DNA from: Verrucomicrobiales bacterium
GTDB taxonomy: Bacteria > Verrucomicrobiota > Verrucomicrobiia > Limisphaerales > Palsa-1400
Assembly: GCA_028293405.1 (NCBI GenBank)
Contig: JAQGOW010000269.1
Coordinates: 1 to 6,487, forward strand
Length of the DNA stretch: 6,487 bases
Direction: 5' to 3'
In this document: in pieces, positions 1 to 4,813 of the stretch
How positions within the stretch are numbered: position 1 is the stretch's first letter
Layout of the letters: every line of letters starts with the position of its first letter
Position numbers and translations under genes: made by a program
Notes under the pieces: model-generated
Seen by the model: only the letters and a program-made list of their open reading frames with translations
The model's database searches: none
What the model was told of the DNA's origin: nothing

Positions 1-628
1 CATGAATGTGCGTCAGCGCACTCAGCCTCTGCGCGCCGATTGTTTTTCATCAGACTTGCAGCAGGTCATCGTGGATTTGCGCGTGCTCTACCGGGTTCCT
101 GAAGAATCCGTCGTCCAAATATACAAACAATTTTCCGGTGACCCGTTCGACAGTCTGATCGCGCCGCGCGTGCAGGAGGCCCTCAAGGAAGTGGTTGCTC
201 TCAAGACCGCTGAACAAATCGTAAAACAGCGCGAGGAAATTAAAGAGAAGGCTTTGGCAGCCGCCAAATTGAAAATCGGCACAAATCTTTGGGTCGAAGA
301 CATCGTCATCCGCAATATCGATCTGTCCAAAGAACTTGAACGCGCGATCGAAGCTAAAATGGTTGCAGAACAACAATCTGCCCAGGCGCGCTTTACGCAA
401 GTGCAAGCGCAGGTGGAAGCGGAATCAGCCATCATCCGAGCCAAAGGCGAAGCTGAAGCGCTTAAAGTTCGTGGCGAAGCCCTCAAAATGAATCCCGCTT
501 TCCTGCGTCTTCAAATCATTGAACGTTGGAACGGGAAATCGCCGCTTGTCGTTCCCGCAGCAGGGAACTCCGCAGGAACGGGCATGCTCCTGCCGCTCGC
601 GCCAGTCGAAAAACCTGTCGGACAATGA
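1..628 (+). CDS. SPFH/prohibitin family membrane-associated protein, 5' truncated
   Basis: The 3' part of a prohibitin-like SPFH (Band 7) gene; the reading frame enters from the left edge and stops at TGA 626-628. Family proteins are membrane-anchored scaffolds that oligomerise and organise membrane microdomains or protease complexes. The visible 208 residues begin inside the SPFH domain: NVRQRTQPL, then SSDLQQVIVDLRVLYRVPEE (about 16-35), and LKEVVALKTAEQIVKQRE (about 61-78), all typical of prohibitins. A charged, Ala/Gln/Glu-rich coiled coil follows (about 108-165), including IRAKGEAEALKVRGEA, then a PAFLRLQIIERWNGKSPLVV segment and a flexible tail. The ATG at position 2 lies inside the domain, so it is not the real start. 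Family members usually have an N-terminal membrane helix and roughly 60-90 more residues here, which are outside the window. The stop overlaps the next gene's start. Family assignment is secure; the physiological role is not readable. Confidence 0.93.
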   Translation, partial: MNVRQRTQPLRADCFSSDLQQVIVDLRVLYRVPEESVVQIYKQFSGDPFDSLIAPRVQEALKEVVALKTAEQIVKQREEIKEKALAAAKLKIGTNLWVEDIVIRNIDLSKELERAIEAKMVAEQQSAQARFTQVQAQVEAESAIIRAKGEAEALKVRGEALKMNPAFLRLQIIERWNGKSPLVVPAAGNSAGTGMLLPLAPVEKPVGQ

Positions 629-822
629 ACTCCGGACTTCGCGCACTCATTCAACTAGTCATCCTGCTGATTGTCATTGCGGTCCTGATTATTGCATTTC
701 CAGCCGCTCAGGAATTTGTGGAACTCGCTGCCCGAGAACTGCGCGTGTTTTGGTGGATGATCTTGTTGGTGGCTCTGGCCGTTTGGCTGATTTGGGGCGT
801 ATCCCGAAAGCCAAAAAAATAA
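625..822 (+). CDS. Small two-helix membrane protein coupled to the SPFH gene
   Basis: A 65-residue protein of unknown function. Its ATG (625-627) overlaps the SPFH stop in an ATGA arrangement, which suggests translational coupling; there is no good Shine-Dalgarno of its own. Two hydrophobic helices are evident: about residues 7-25 (LIQLVILLIVIAVLIIAF) and 42-59 (Trp-rich, FWWMILLVALAVWLIW). They are separated by a short acidic/basic link (QEFVELAARELR), and the protein ends in the basic tail SRKPKK. A positive-inside reading would put both termini in the cytoplasm. SPFH proteins are often encoded beside a membrane partner such as NfeD; this protein is far smaller than NfeD and shows no OB-fold, so it is not that family. 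A role as an accessory subunit of the SPFH assembly is inference from position. An in-frame upstream ATG at 526 would add residues read from inside the SPFH gene and is unlikely. Confidence 0.75.
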   Translation: MNSGLRALIQLVILLIVIAVLIIAFPAAQEFVELAARELRVFWWMILLVALAVWLIWGVSRKPKK

Positions 823-858
823 TCCTTCGGGCCACTTAGACCTTCGGGGGTGAGAATT

Positions 859-2334
859 CTAAGCAAGGATGTTCTTAACAACGTTCCGCTCTTCGACGCC
901 CGTTAAACGTTGGTCGAGGCCTTGGAACTTGTAGGTCAGACGACGGTGATCGATGCCCATGCAGTGCAGGATGGTCGCGTTGATTTCGCTGATGTGCACC
1001 GGGTCTTTGACGATGTTGTAACTGAAATCGTCCGTCTCGCCGTGCACCATGCCACCTTTAACACCGCCACCGGCCATCCACATCGTGAAGCAGCGCGGAT
1101 GATGGTCGCGGCCGTAGTTGTCGCGTTCCAGTTTGCCCTGGCAATAAACAGTGCGACCGAATTCTCCGCCCCAAACAACGAGCGTTTCGTCGAGCATTCC
1201 GCGTGACTTCAAATCTTTCACCAACGCCATGCAGGCGCGATCGACGTCGCGACATTGCAATGGCAAATCGCGGGTGAGATCGCCGTGGTGGTCCCATTCG
1301 CGATGGAACAGTTCGATGCAACGGACACCGCGTTCGGCCAATCGCCGCGCCATGATTGCGCTGTGGGCGAACGTTCCGGGCGTGGTCACGTCGGGACCAT
1401 ACAGATCGAGAGTCGCTTTCGACTCTTTGGAAATGTCGATCAGATCCGGCACTGACGCCTGCATTGCAAAGGCCATTTCGTATTGCGAAATGCGCGTGCT
1501 GATTTCCGGATCGCCGACCTTCTGATATTCGATTTGGTTCAGCTTCGCCAAGGCGTCCAGCATGTCGCGACGCCCTTTACGATCAACGCCGGGAGGGTCG
1601 TTGATGTAAAGCACCGGATCACCTTTCGCGCGCAGACTGACACCGGCGTGCTTGGTCGGCAGAAAACCTGCGCCCCACAGACGTTGATACAACGCTTGCG
1701 CATCGCGCTTGGCGGACCAGCTCGGCGTCATGACAACGAACGATGGCAAATTGTCCGCTTCACTGCCGAGACCGTATGAGAGCCACGAACCGATACTCGG
1801 CTTTCCAGGGATCTGATTCCCGGTCTGGATGAAAGTCACCGCGGGATCGTGATTGATCGCTTCGGTGTAAACTGATTTAACGATCGCAAGCTCATCTGCG
1901 ACTTGCGCCGTGTTTTCCAAAAGTTCGCTAAACCACATTCCCGATTTGCCGTGCTGCTTAAATTTGTATTTCGAGGGCGCAATCGGAAAACGGGTCTGGC
2001 CCGAGGTCATCGTGGTCAAACGTTGACCGTTGCGGACGGACGCCGGCAAATCGGTGTCGTAAATTTTTTCGAGGCCAGGTTTGTAATCGAGCAGGTCGAT
2101 TTGCGACGGGCCACCGTTCATGAACAAATAAATGAGCCGTTTGGCCTTGGGCGCAAAGTGTGGAAGCCCGCTCATCGCCGCATGGGCTTTGCCGGCTTGC
2201 CCGGTACCGACACCGGCGCGAAGGAGTTCGGGAAACATCAACCCTGCCAAAGCAATGCGCCCGAGTGCCAGCCCACTTGTTTTGAAAAAGTGCCGGCGCG
2301 TTAACGCGTGCTGATGTTGTTGAAATAAATCCAC
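859..2334 (-). CDS. DUF1501 family protein with twin-arginine signal
   Basis: A complete 491-residue DUF1501 protein, a family abundant in Planctomycetes and Verrucomicrobia and related to the sulfatase/alkaline phosphatase fold. The N-terminus carries a twin-arginine signal: [10 protein letters not shown] (12-21) followed by a hydrophobic stretch (22-34), so Tat export as a folded protein is predicted. Family landmarks are [21 protein letters not shown] (66-86), the INHDPA and [14 protein letters not shown] segments (160-190), [13 protein letters not shown] (341-353), [10 protein letters not shown] (386-395) and GRDHHP (408-413). The start is GTG at 2334-2332: an in-frame stop lies only four codons upstream, and any later start would lose the Tat signal. 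There is no clear Shine-Dalgarno. The usual genomic partner, a DUF1549/DUF1553 cytochrome-type protein, is not adjacent; thiE lies 41 bases upstream on the same strand. The biochemical substrate is unknown. Confidence 0.95.
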   Translation of the reverse strand: MDLFQQHQHALTRRHFFKTSGLALGRIALAGLMFPELLRAGVGTGQAGKAHAAMSGLPHFAPKAKRLIYLFMNGGPSQIDLLDYKPGLEKIYDTDLPASVRNGQRLTTMTSGQTRFPIAPSKYKFKQHGKSGMWFSELLENTAQVADELAIVKSVYTEAINHDPAVTFIQTGNQIPGKPSIGSWLSYGLGSEADNLPSFVVMTPSWSAKRDAQALYQRLWGAGFLPTKHAGVSLRAKGDPVLYINDPPGVDRKGRRDMLDALAKLNQIEYQKVGDPEISTRISQYEMAFAMQASVPDLIDISKESKATLDLYGPDVTTPGTFAHSAIMARRLAERGVRCIELFHREWDHHGDLTRDLPLQCRDVDRACMALVKDLKSRGMLDETLVVWGGEFGRTVYCQGKLERDNYGRDHHPRCFTMWMAGGGVKGGMVHGETDDFSYNIVKDPVHISEINATILHCMGIDHRRLTYKFQGLDQRLTGVEERNVVKNILA

Positions 2335-2375
2335 GTATTTTTAAGACGTTATTTGACTGGGTGACATTCGGTATT

Positions 2376-3044
2376 TTATGTCGCGGCTCCATCGGCTGCA
2401 AGCGTTGCGTCCAGATGTTTGCGATACTTTTGACATTCGGCCGCGATGTCTTTGGCGTTTAAAATCGCGGATACGACACAAATGCGAGTCGCCCCTGCCT
2501 CGAGAACGGCTTCAATCGTTTGCAAATTTATTCCACCGATGGCGAACCACGGAATTTTCACATTAGCCTTGTCCCAGCGCACATAATCCAAAGTGACGGG
2601 CTTCGCGGTCGGCTTCGTGCCTGTTGCGTAAACGGGGCCGATCGCGATATAGGCTGGTTGCGCGGCGAGCGCGCGTTGCGCTTGTTCGGGCGCGTGCGTG
2701 CTTAGGCCGATAAGCGGAGTCGGTTTGCCACCGCAAACTTGTGAAACGTTCGTGAAGCCGGCGTCGAAAAAATCTTCCTGACCCAAATGACAGATTTCGG
2801 CACCGACTTTGATGGCGACGTCGCAAAAGTCGTTGATGACGAATCGGACGTTGGCTGCGCGGGTGACTGGCAGAATCTGGTCGGCGATTCGACAGACTTC
2901 ATCAGCGCTCGCCGTCTTGGCGCGCAACTGGATAAGGTCGGAGCCGCCAGCGCAGAGTTGGCGCGCCACCTGAGCCGGCACGCGACCGTGAAGGTAGGCG
3001 GTGTCGACAAAGGTATAGAGCCGACACTGGGCGAGCGGTTTCAT
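2376..3044 (-). CDS. thiE: Thiamine phosphate synthase
   Basis: A complete 222-residue ThiE, a cytosolic TIM-barrel enzyme that joins hydroxymethylpyrimidine diphosphate and thiazole phosphate to give thiamine phosphate and diphosphate. Motifs appear in the expected order: IQLRAK (38-43, diphosphate-contacting Arg/Lys), VINDF (69-73), HLGQEDF (86-92), GLSTH (113-117), YIAIGPVYATGTKP (132-145), WFAIGGIN (166-173) and CVVSAIL (189-195). Length is close to the family norm of about 210-220. The ATG at 3044-3042 starts the protein just before the first barrel strand (CRLYTFVD) and is the natural choice, although its upstream sequence is not a strong Shine-Dalgarno. No other thiamine genes are in view. 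The gene is preceded by a 394-base structured interval, listed separately, with a promoter-like site about 330 bases upstream; no TPP riboswitch signature is visible there. A shared transcript with the DUF1501 gene is plausible. Confidence 0.95.
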   Translation of the reverse strand: MKPLAQCRLYTFVDTAYLHGRVPAQVARQLCAGGSDLIQLRAKTASADEVCRIADQILPVTRAANVRFVINDFCDVAIKVGAEICHLGQEDFFDAGFTNVSQVCGGKPTPLIGLSTHAPEQAQRALAAQPAYIAIGPVYATGTKPTAKPVTLDYVRWDKANVKIPWFAIGGINLQTIEAVLEAGATRICVVSAILNAKDIAAECQKYRKHLDATLAADGAAT

Positions 3045-3050
3045 CGTTTA

Positions 3051-3090
3051 AAGGTCTACTTAGCTGTATCTAGGTGTATCTCGGCCTATC
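3051..3090. repeat. Degenerate 10-bp tandem array next to thiE start
   Basis: Four consecutive units with an exact 10-base period. On the minus strand, aligned one base off these limits, they read AGATAGGCCG, AGATACACCT, AGATACAGCT and AAGTAGACCT. The array ends about 6 bases before the thiE start codon, overlapping the ribosome-loading region. The unit differs from that of the array at 3211-3289, but the spacing is the same. Confidence 0.6.
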
Positions 3091-3130
3091 TGCCTGTTTT
3101 GACAAAGTTCTCAGAAACATGCCAAAACTG

Positions 3131-3144
3131 CGACTCTGAAGTCG
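3131..3144. other. Hairpin CGACT/AGTCG in thiE leader
   Basis: Perfect 5-bp stem (3131-3135 with 3140-3144) closing a CTGA tetraloop. It is short and could be chance on its own, but it sits between the two decamer arrays of the leader. Confidence 0.4.
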
Positions 3145-3192
3145 GGCAACTGCTTCGCACATGCCTACTTACACCAAAACGTTCCTTTTTAC

Positions 3193-3212
3193 GAGGGGGT
3201 GGGTAACCCCTC
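3193..3212. other. GC-rich hairpin GAGGGG/CCCCTC
   Basis: A 6-bp all-but-one G-C stem (3193-3198 with 3207-3212) around an 8-base loop, abutting the edge of the larger decamer array. It lacks a T run on the downstream side in either orientation, so it is not a canonical intrinsic terminator. It could end or pause a transcript started at the promoter-like site 3370-3398, but that is conjecture. Confidence 0.4.
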
Positions 3213-3289
3213 AAACATTACGAAACTTTGCAAAACATTGCGAAACTCTGCGACGGTTTACGAAACTTTACGAAAGTTGCGGCAATTTA
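3211..3289. repeat. Degenerate 10-bp tandem array, consensus CGAAACTTTR
   Basis: About eight head-to-tail units, almost all exactly 10 bases long. On the plus strand they include TCAAACATTA (3211), CGAAACTTTG (3221), CAAAACATTG (3231), CGAAACTCTG (3241), CGACGGTTTA (3251), CGAAACTTTA (3261), then a 9-base CGAAAGTTG (3271) and CGGCAATTTA (3280). One-turn helical spacing would place every unit on the same face of the DNA, which would fit cooperative protein binding or phased curvature. The last unit overlaps the stem-loop at 3279-3312. No coding reading is credible. Confidence 0.7.
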
Positions 3290-3312
3290 CGGTGCTAACC
3301 GCCGCTTGCCGC
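3279..3312. other. Two-tier stem-loop GCGGCAA/TTGCCGC
   Basis: Outer 7-bp stem (3279-3285 with 3306-3312) and inner 4-bp stem CGGT/ACCG (3290-3293 with 3298-3301), separated by a symmetric 4x4 internal loop and closed by a GCTA loop. It would form in RNA from either strand. It lies between the palindrome and the decamer array, in the 5' part of the putative thiE leader. Confidence 0.5.
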
Positions 3313-3341
3313 GCCCGTTTTACTTTCAAAGAGCGACTCCA

Positions 3342-3359
3342 GGCCGGTAGCTACCGGCC
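3342..3359. promoter_or_regulatory. Perfect 18-bp palindrome, operator-like
   Basis: The arms GGCCGGTAG and CTACCGGCC match without error. The palindrome lies directly downstream of the minus-strand promoter-like site, a few bases past the expected transcription start. That position suits a dimeric repressor site, or a hairpin at the 5' end of the transcript. No cognate regulator gene is in the window. Confidence 0.55.
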
Positions 3360-3384
3360 ACTTCTGCATAGTATGCAGTGAAGT
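3360..3384. repeat. Imperfect inverted repeat over the putative -10
   Basis: Core arms CTGCATA (3364-3370) and TATGCAG (3372-3378) flank a single G. An outer ACTT/AAGT pairing (3360-3363 with 3381-3384) requires a 2-base bulge. It abuts the 18-bp palindrome and overlaps the -10 hexamer and part of the spacer of the promoter-like site. Confidence 0.5.
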
Positions 3385-3398
3385 AGCGGCAGTGTCAA
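3370..3398 (-). promoter_or_regulatory. Sigma70-like promoter directed at thiE
   Basis: On the minus strand a perfect -35 TTGACA (3398-3393) is followed after 17 bases by CATACT (3375-3370), which matches the -10 consensus at four of six positions. Transcription would begin near 3363 and cross about 320 bases before thiE. The site also lies about 40 bases past the end of the membrane-protein gene, so thiE need not depend on that gene's promoter. The call is from motif only. Confidence 0.5.
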
Positions 3399-3438
3399 TT
3401 CTTTGATTTTTCCCACTAAATAACTTTGACGGGCTACA

Positions 3439-4266
3439 TCAATTCGCGATTTCGTTTTTTTTCGGCGCGTATCGCTGGTCATATTCCTGACACGCTTCGG
3501 CGCGGAATCGATCGCCAAGCGTGAACAACTTCTGCGCTCTGTCTGGATCTGGATCAGGGCCTTTTAAAAGCAGTAGGCCATTTTTCCATTGTCGAAGCGC
3601 ACTACTGTATTTGGCCAATACTGAACCGAGTCGCTCGGTAACGGGAGTGTCCTTTGTTAGACTTGCAAGGTGTTGTTCCAAGGCGTCGAATTTGGTCAAG
3701 GCCGTTTCGAAGTTGTTATCATTCCGATCGCGATAAACCATTTTAACCGCTGAGAGGAACTCTTGCTCATCGCTTTTGAGCAGTTGGACGAACGCGTTGG
3801 CGTGTTGTATCTCCACCGTTCGCTGCTGTGTGACCTTCGAAGCAAGGTAGGAAGTAGCCGCATTCATGCTGACAAAACCCAGGACAACAAGTGTTCCTCC
3901 GATTGCGCAGAGCGTGCTACTGGGTTTCGCCGCCCCAAAGACCTGTTGCCACAATTGTCGCTCTTTCAGTTCCAGCAGGACCTTGCGACTGCTAGCAAGA
4001 GCTATTAGCACCAGAATTGGAATAAATAGACCTCCGACGGGCGGCACAAAAGGTGTATTCGTTCGCGCCGCTGTCACCCCGGCAAAAATTAAAACCATGC
4101 AAATCTGAAGGACCATGGCGACAATTACTATCCCGACGGCGTGGGGATTTCCTCTTTTCGCCGCCACCGCCAACAGCCAGTAGCCCGCGGCAATCAAGGA
4201 GATCGTCACCGCCATAACCGCCATAAATTCGTGCATCCCTTTTGCAAAGATAGCAGTGGCAATCAA
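3439..4266 (-). CDS. Multi-pass membrane protein of unknown function (larger frame of a split gene)
   Basis: I do not recognise this 275-residue protein. It has membrane helices at about residues 12-36, 42-67, 76-93 and 116-137, with a basic/amphipathic stretch RKVLLELKERQLWQQVF (94-110) between the third and fourth. A soluble, mostly helical C-terminal part follows (about 140-275) and ends in KKNEIAN. The first ten residues (IATAIFAK) are hydrophobic and look like the second half of a helix whose first half is encoded by the overlapping 46-codon ORF upstream. As it stands the start would be TTG at 4266-4264, with GGAG seven bases before it; the first ATG is at 4236-4234. Either it is translated by coupling from the small ORF, or both are one gene broken by a one-base loss. 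The C-terminal part shows no familiar catalytic or binding motif. Confidence 0.72.
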   Translation of the reverse strand: MIATAIFAKGMHEFMAVMAVTISLIAAGYWLLAVAAKRGNPHAVGIVIVAMVLQICMVLIFAGVTAARTNTPFVPPVGGLFIPILVLIALASSRKVLLELKERQLWQQVFGAAKPSSTLCAIGGTLVVLGFVSMNAATSYLASKVTQQRTVEIQHANAFVQLLKSDEQEFLSAVKMVYRDRNDNNFETALTKFDALEQHLASLTKDTPVTERLGSVLAKYSSALRQWKNGLLLLKGPDPDPDRAQKLFTLGDRFRAEACQEYDQRYAPKKNEIAN

Positions 4267-4403
4267 ATGAGCGCTCCGACGGATGCCAGCGTAGCGAGCA
4301 CAAATAGGTTCCTGCCGGCATCTCGAGCGCGCTTTAGTAACTTCTCGTCGATCGGGTCAGTCACGGGATTTGTGGGAGTAATAATTTGGGGAGGTGTGTC
4401 CAT
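4263..4403 (-). CDS. Short ORF forming the N-terminus of the split membrane protein
   Basis: A 46-residue ORF starting at ATG 4403-4401 and ending at TGA 4265-4263. It reads MDTPPQIITPTNPVTDPIDE, then the basic segment KLLKRARDAGR, then NLFVLATLASVGALI, which stops in the middle of a hydrophobic helix. One extra T in the TTT run at 4267-4265 (minus strand) would join it to the larger ORF. The result would be a normal first membrane helix, LFVLATLASVGALI-L-IATAIFA, preceded by a soluble tail of about 31 residues. That continuity argues that this is real coding sequence and part of the same protein. Alternatively it is a leader ORF coupled to the TTG start it overlaps. No clear Shine-Dalgarno precedes its ATG. 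Confidence 0.6.
   Translation of the reverse strand: MDTPPQIITPTNPVTDPIDEKLLKRARDAGRNLFVLATLASVGALI
4274..4277 (-). promoter_or_regulatory. Ribosome binding site before the TTG start
   Basis: GGAG on the minus strand, seven bases ahead of TTG 4266-4264. It is the only feature that supports a separate translation start for the larger membrane-protein frame. Because it also lies within the small ORF's codons, it could be coincidental. Confidence 0.4.
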
Positions 4404-4586
4404 TTTAGTTTGATGCCAGTTACCTCAGCCATACCCGCCCAAAAAGCGTTAGCTGAGGCCGGACTGAAATTAGCAATTCAAATGGAAAAGCCAAGTACGG
4501 GGACGCTCATAAGTAGCTCGTCTCAGAATATCATACCTTTGGGATTTCGGAGTGGCTGCGGAAGCTTGATCCGAACTTTGGTTCAG

Positions 4587-4603
4587 GTGTCGCTACGCGA
4601 CAC
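4587..4603. repeat. Hairpin GTGTCGC/GCGACAC
   Basis: Perfect 7-bp stem closed by a TAC loop. It opens the hairpin cluster that runs to 4803. A related but imperfect hairpin, also with a TAC loop and one C-C mismatch, is at 4655-4671, followed by TCAGA/TCTGA at 4670-4682. Confidence 0.55.
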
Positions 4604-4626
4604 GGAATAAAATTGGTTTGCGTTAA

Positions 4627-4648
4627 CCGTGGGTCAACCCACGGCTAC
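4627..4648 (-). repeat. REP-like element: GTAG plus 8-bp hairpin
   Basis: Arms CCGTGGGT (4627-4634) and ACCCACGG (4637-4644) pair perfectly around two bases. On the minus strand the tetranucleotide GTAG (4648-4645) abuts the hairpin foot. A GTAG or GGAG tetranucleotide at the base of a hairpin is the known signature of REP sequences mobilised by TnpA-REP (RAYT) transposases. No such transposase gene is in the window. Confidence 0.6.
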
Positions 4649-4744
4649 CTTCAAGAACCGCTACGCCGTTCAGAAGATCTGAGAGTCGCACACCGGTCAT
4701 CGTGTTTGCTGCAACGGCTCTCTCCCACAACTACAGATAATTAG

Positions 4745-4767
4745 AGCCTCCTCACGTCGGCTGCTAC
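4745..4767 (-). repeat. REP-like element, weak GTAG hairpin
   Basis: On the minus strand GTAG (4767-4764) is followed one base later by AGCC and GGCT arms (4762-4759 and 4748-4745) around a 10-base loop. The stem is only 4 bp, so by itself it would be unremarkable. It is reported because its orientation and foot motif match the two stronger elements. Confidence 0.4.
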
Positions 4768-4777
4768 CATATATGAA

Positions 4778-4803
4778 GGACGACGCAGCGCGATCGTCCC
4801 TAC
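4778..4803 (-). repeat. REP-like element just past the phosphoesterase stop
   Basis: On the minus strand GTAG (4803-4800) runs directly into GGACGA, which pairs with TCGTCC across 4778-4799. A further 3-bp CGC/GCG stem lies inside with one bulged base. It starts about 10 bases after the stop codon of the 4814 gene, a usual place for REP elements, where they often affect 3' end stability. There is no T run behind it, so a classical terminator is not supported. Confidence 0.55.
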
Positions 4804-4813
4804 CCTAGAACGG

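Larger units (their letters stand above)
3045..3438 (-). other. Structured non-coding interval upstream of thiE
   Basis: A 394-base stretch with no convincing gene. Read on the minus strand (towards thiE) it holds, in order: a TTGACA promoter-like site, an imperfect inverted repeat across its -10, a perfect 18-bp palindrome, a two-tier stem-loop, an array of about eight degenerate 10-bp repeats, a GAGGGG/CCCCTC hairpin, a CGACT/AGTCG hairpin and a second 10-bp array ending next to the thiE ATG. The density of structure suggests a regulatory leader or a small RNA. Function is inferred only; the parts are listed individually. Confidence 0.55.
4404..4813. other. Non-coding interval with hairpin cluster
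   Basis: About 410 bases with no credible gene. Up to about 4586 I see only a weak inverted repeat, CCTCAGC (4423-4429) with GCTGAGG (4452-4458) across a 22-base loop, upstream of the membrane-protein gene; no convincing promoter was found. From 4587 onward there is a run of REP-like hairpins, listed separately. Confidence 0.6.

Noticed and set aside
3099..3127. Plus-strand TTGACA at 3099-3104 as a promoter
   Set aside because: At 17 bases' spacing the -10 position reads CCAAAA, and no gene follows on that strand.
3074..3163. Minus-strand ORF of about 30 codons (MCEAVARLQSRS...) in the thiE leader
   Set aside because: It runs through a hairpin into the second decamer array, has no properly spaced ribosome site and no recognisable domain. 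A leader peptide cannot be excluded but is not supported.
3193..3212. Intrinsic terminator
   Set aside because: The GC stem is good but neither strand has a downstream T run; the T-rich side precedes the hairpin on the plus strand.
3211..3289. CRISPR array
   Set aside because: Units are 10 bases, directly abutting and degenerate, with no spacers, and no cas gene is nearby.
3199..3381. Plus-strand ORF of 60 codons across the decamer array
   Set aside because: Its repetitive peptide simply reflects the 10-bp DNA repeat. It crosses the palindrome and stem-loop, and it has no family features.
3045..3400. TPP riboswitch upstream of thiE
   Set aside because: A TCTGAGA string is present on the minus strand, but the other conserved THI-box segments, such as the GGATAATGCC-type core, are absent and the architecture does not fit.
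4260..4272. Programmed -1 ribosomal frameshift joining the two membrane ORFs
   Set aside because: The shift direction would fit, but no X XXY YYZ slippery heptamer precedes the TGA in the correct frame. A lost base or TTG re-initiation is simpler.
4386..4610. Plus-strand ORF of 74 codons
   Set aside because: It overlaps the start of the membrane-protein gene on the other strand and ends inside a hairpin, with no domain or signal. It is likely a chance frame.
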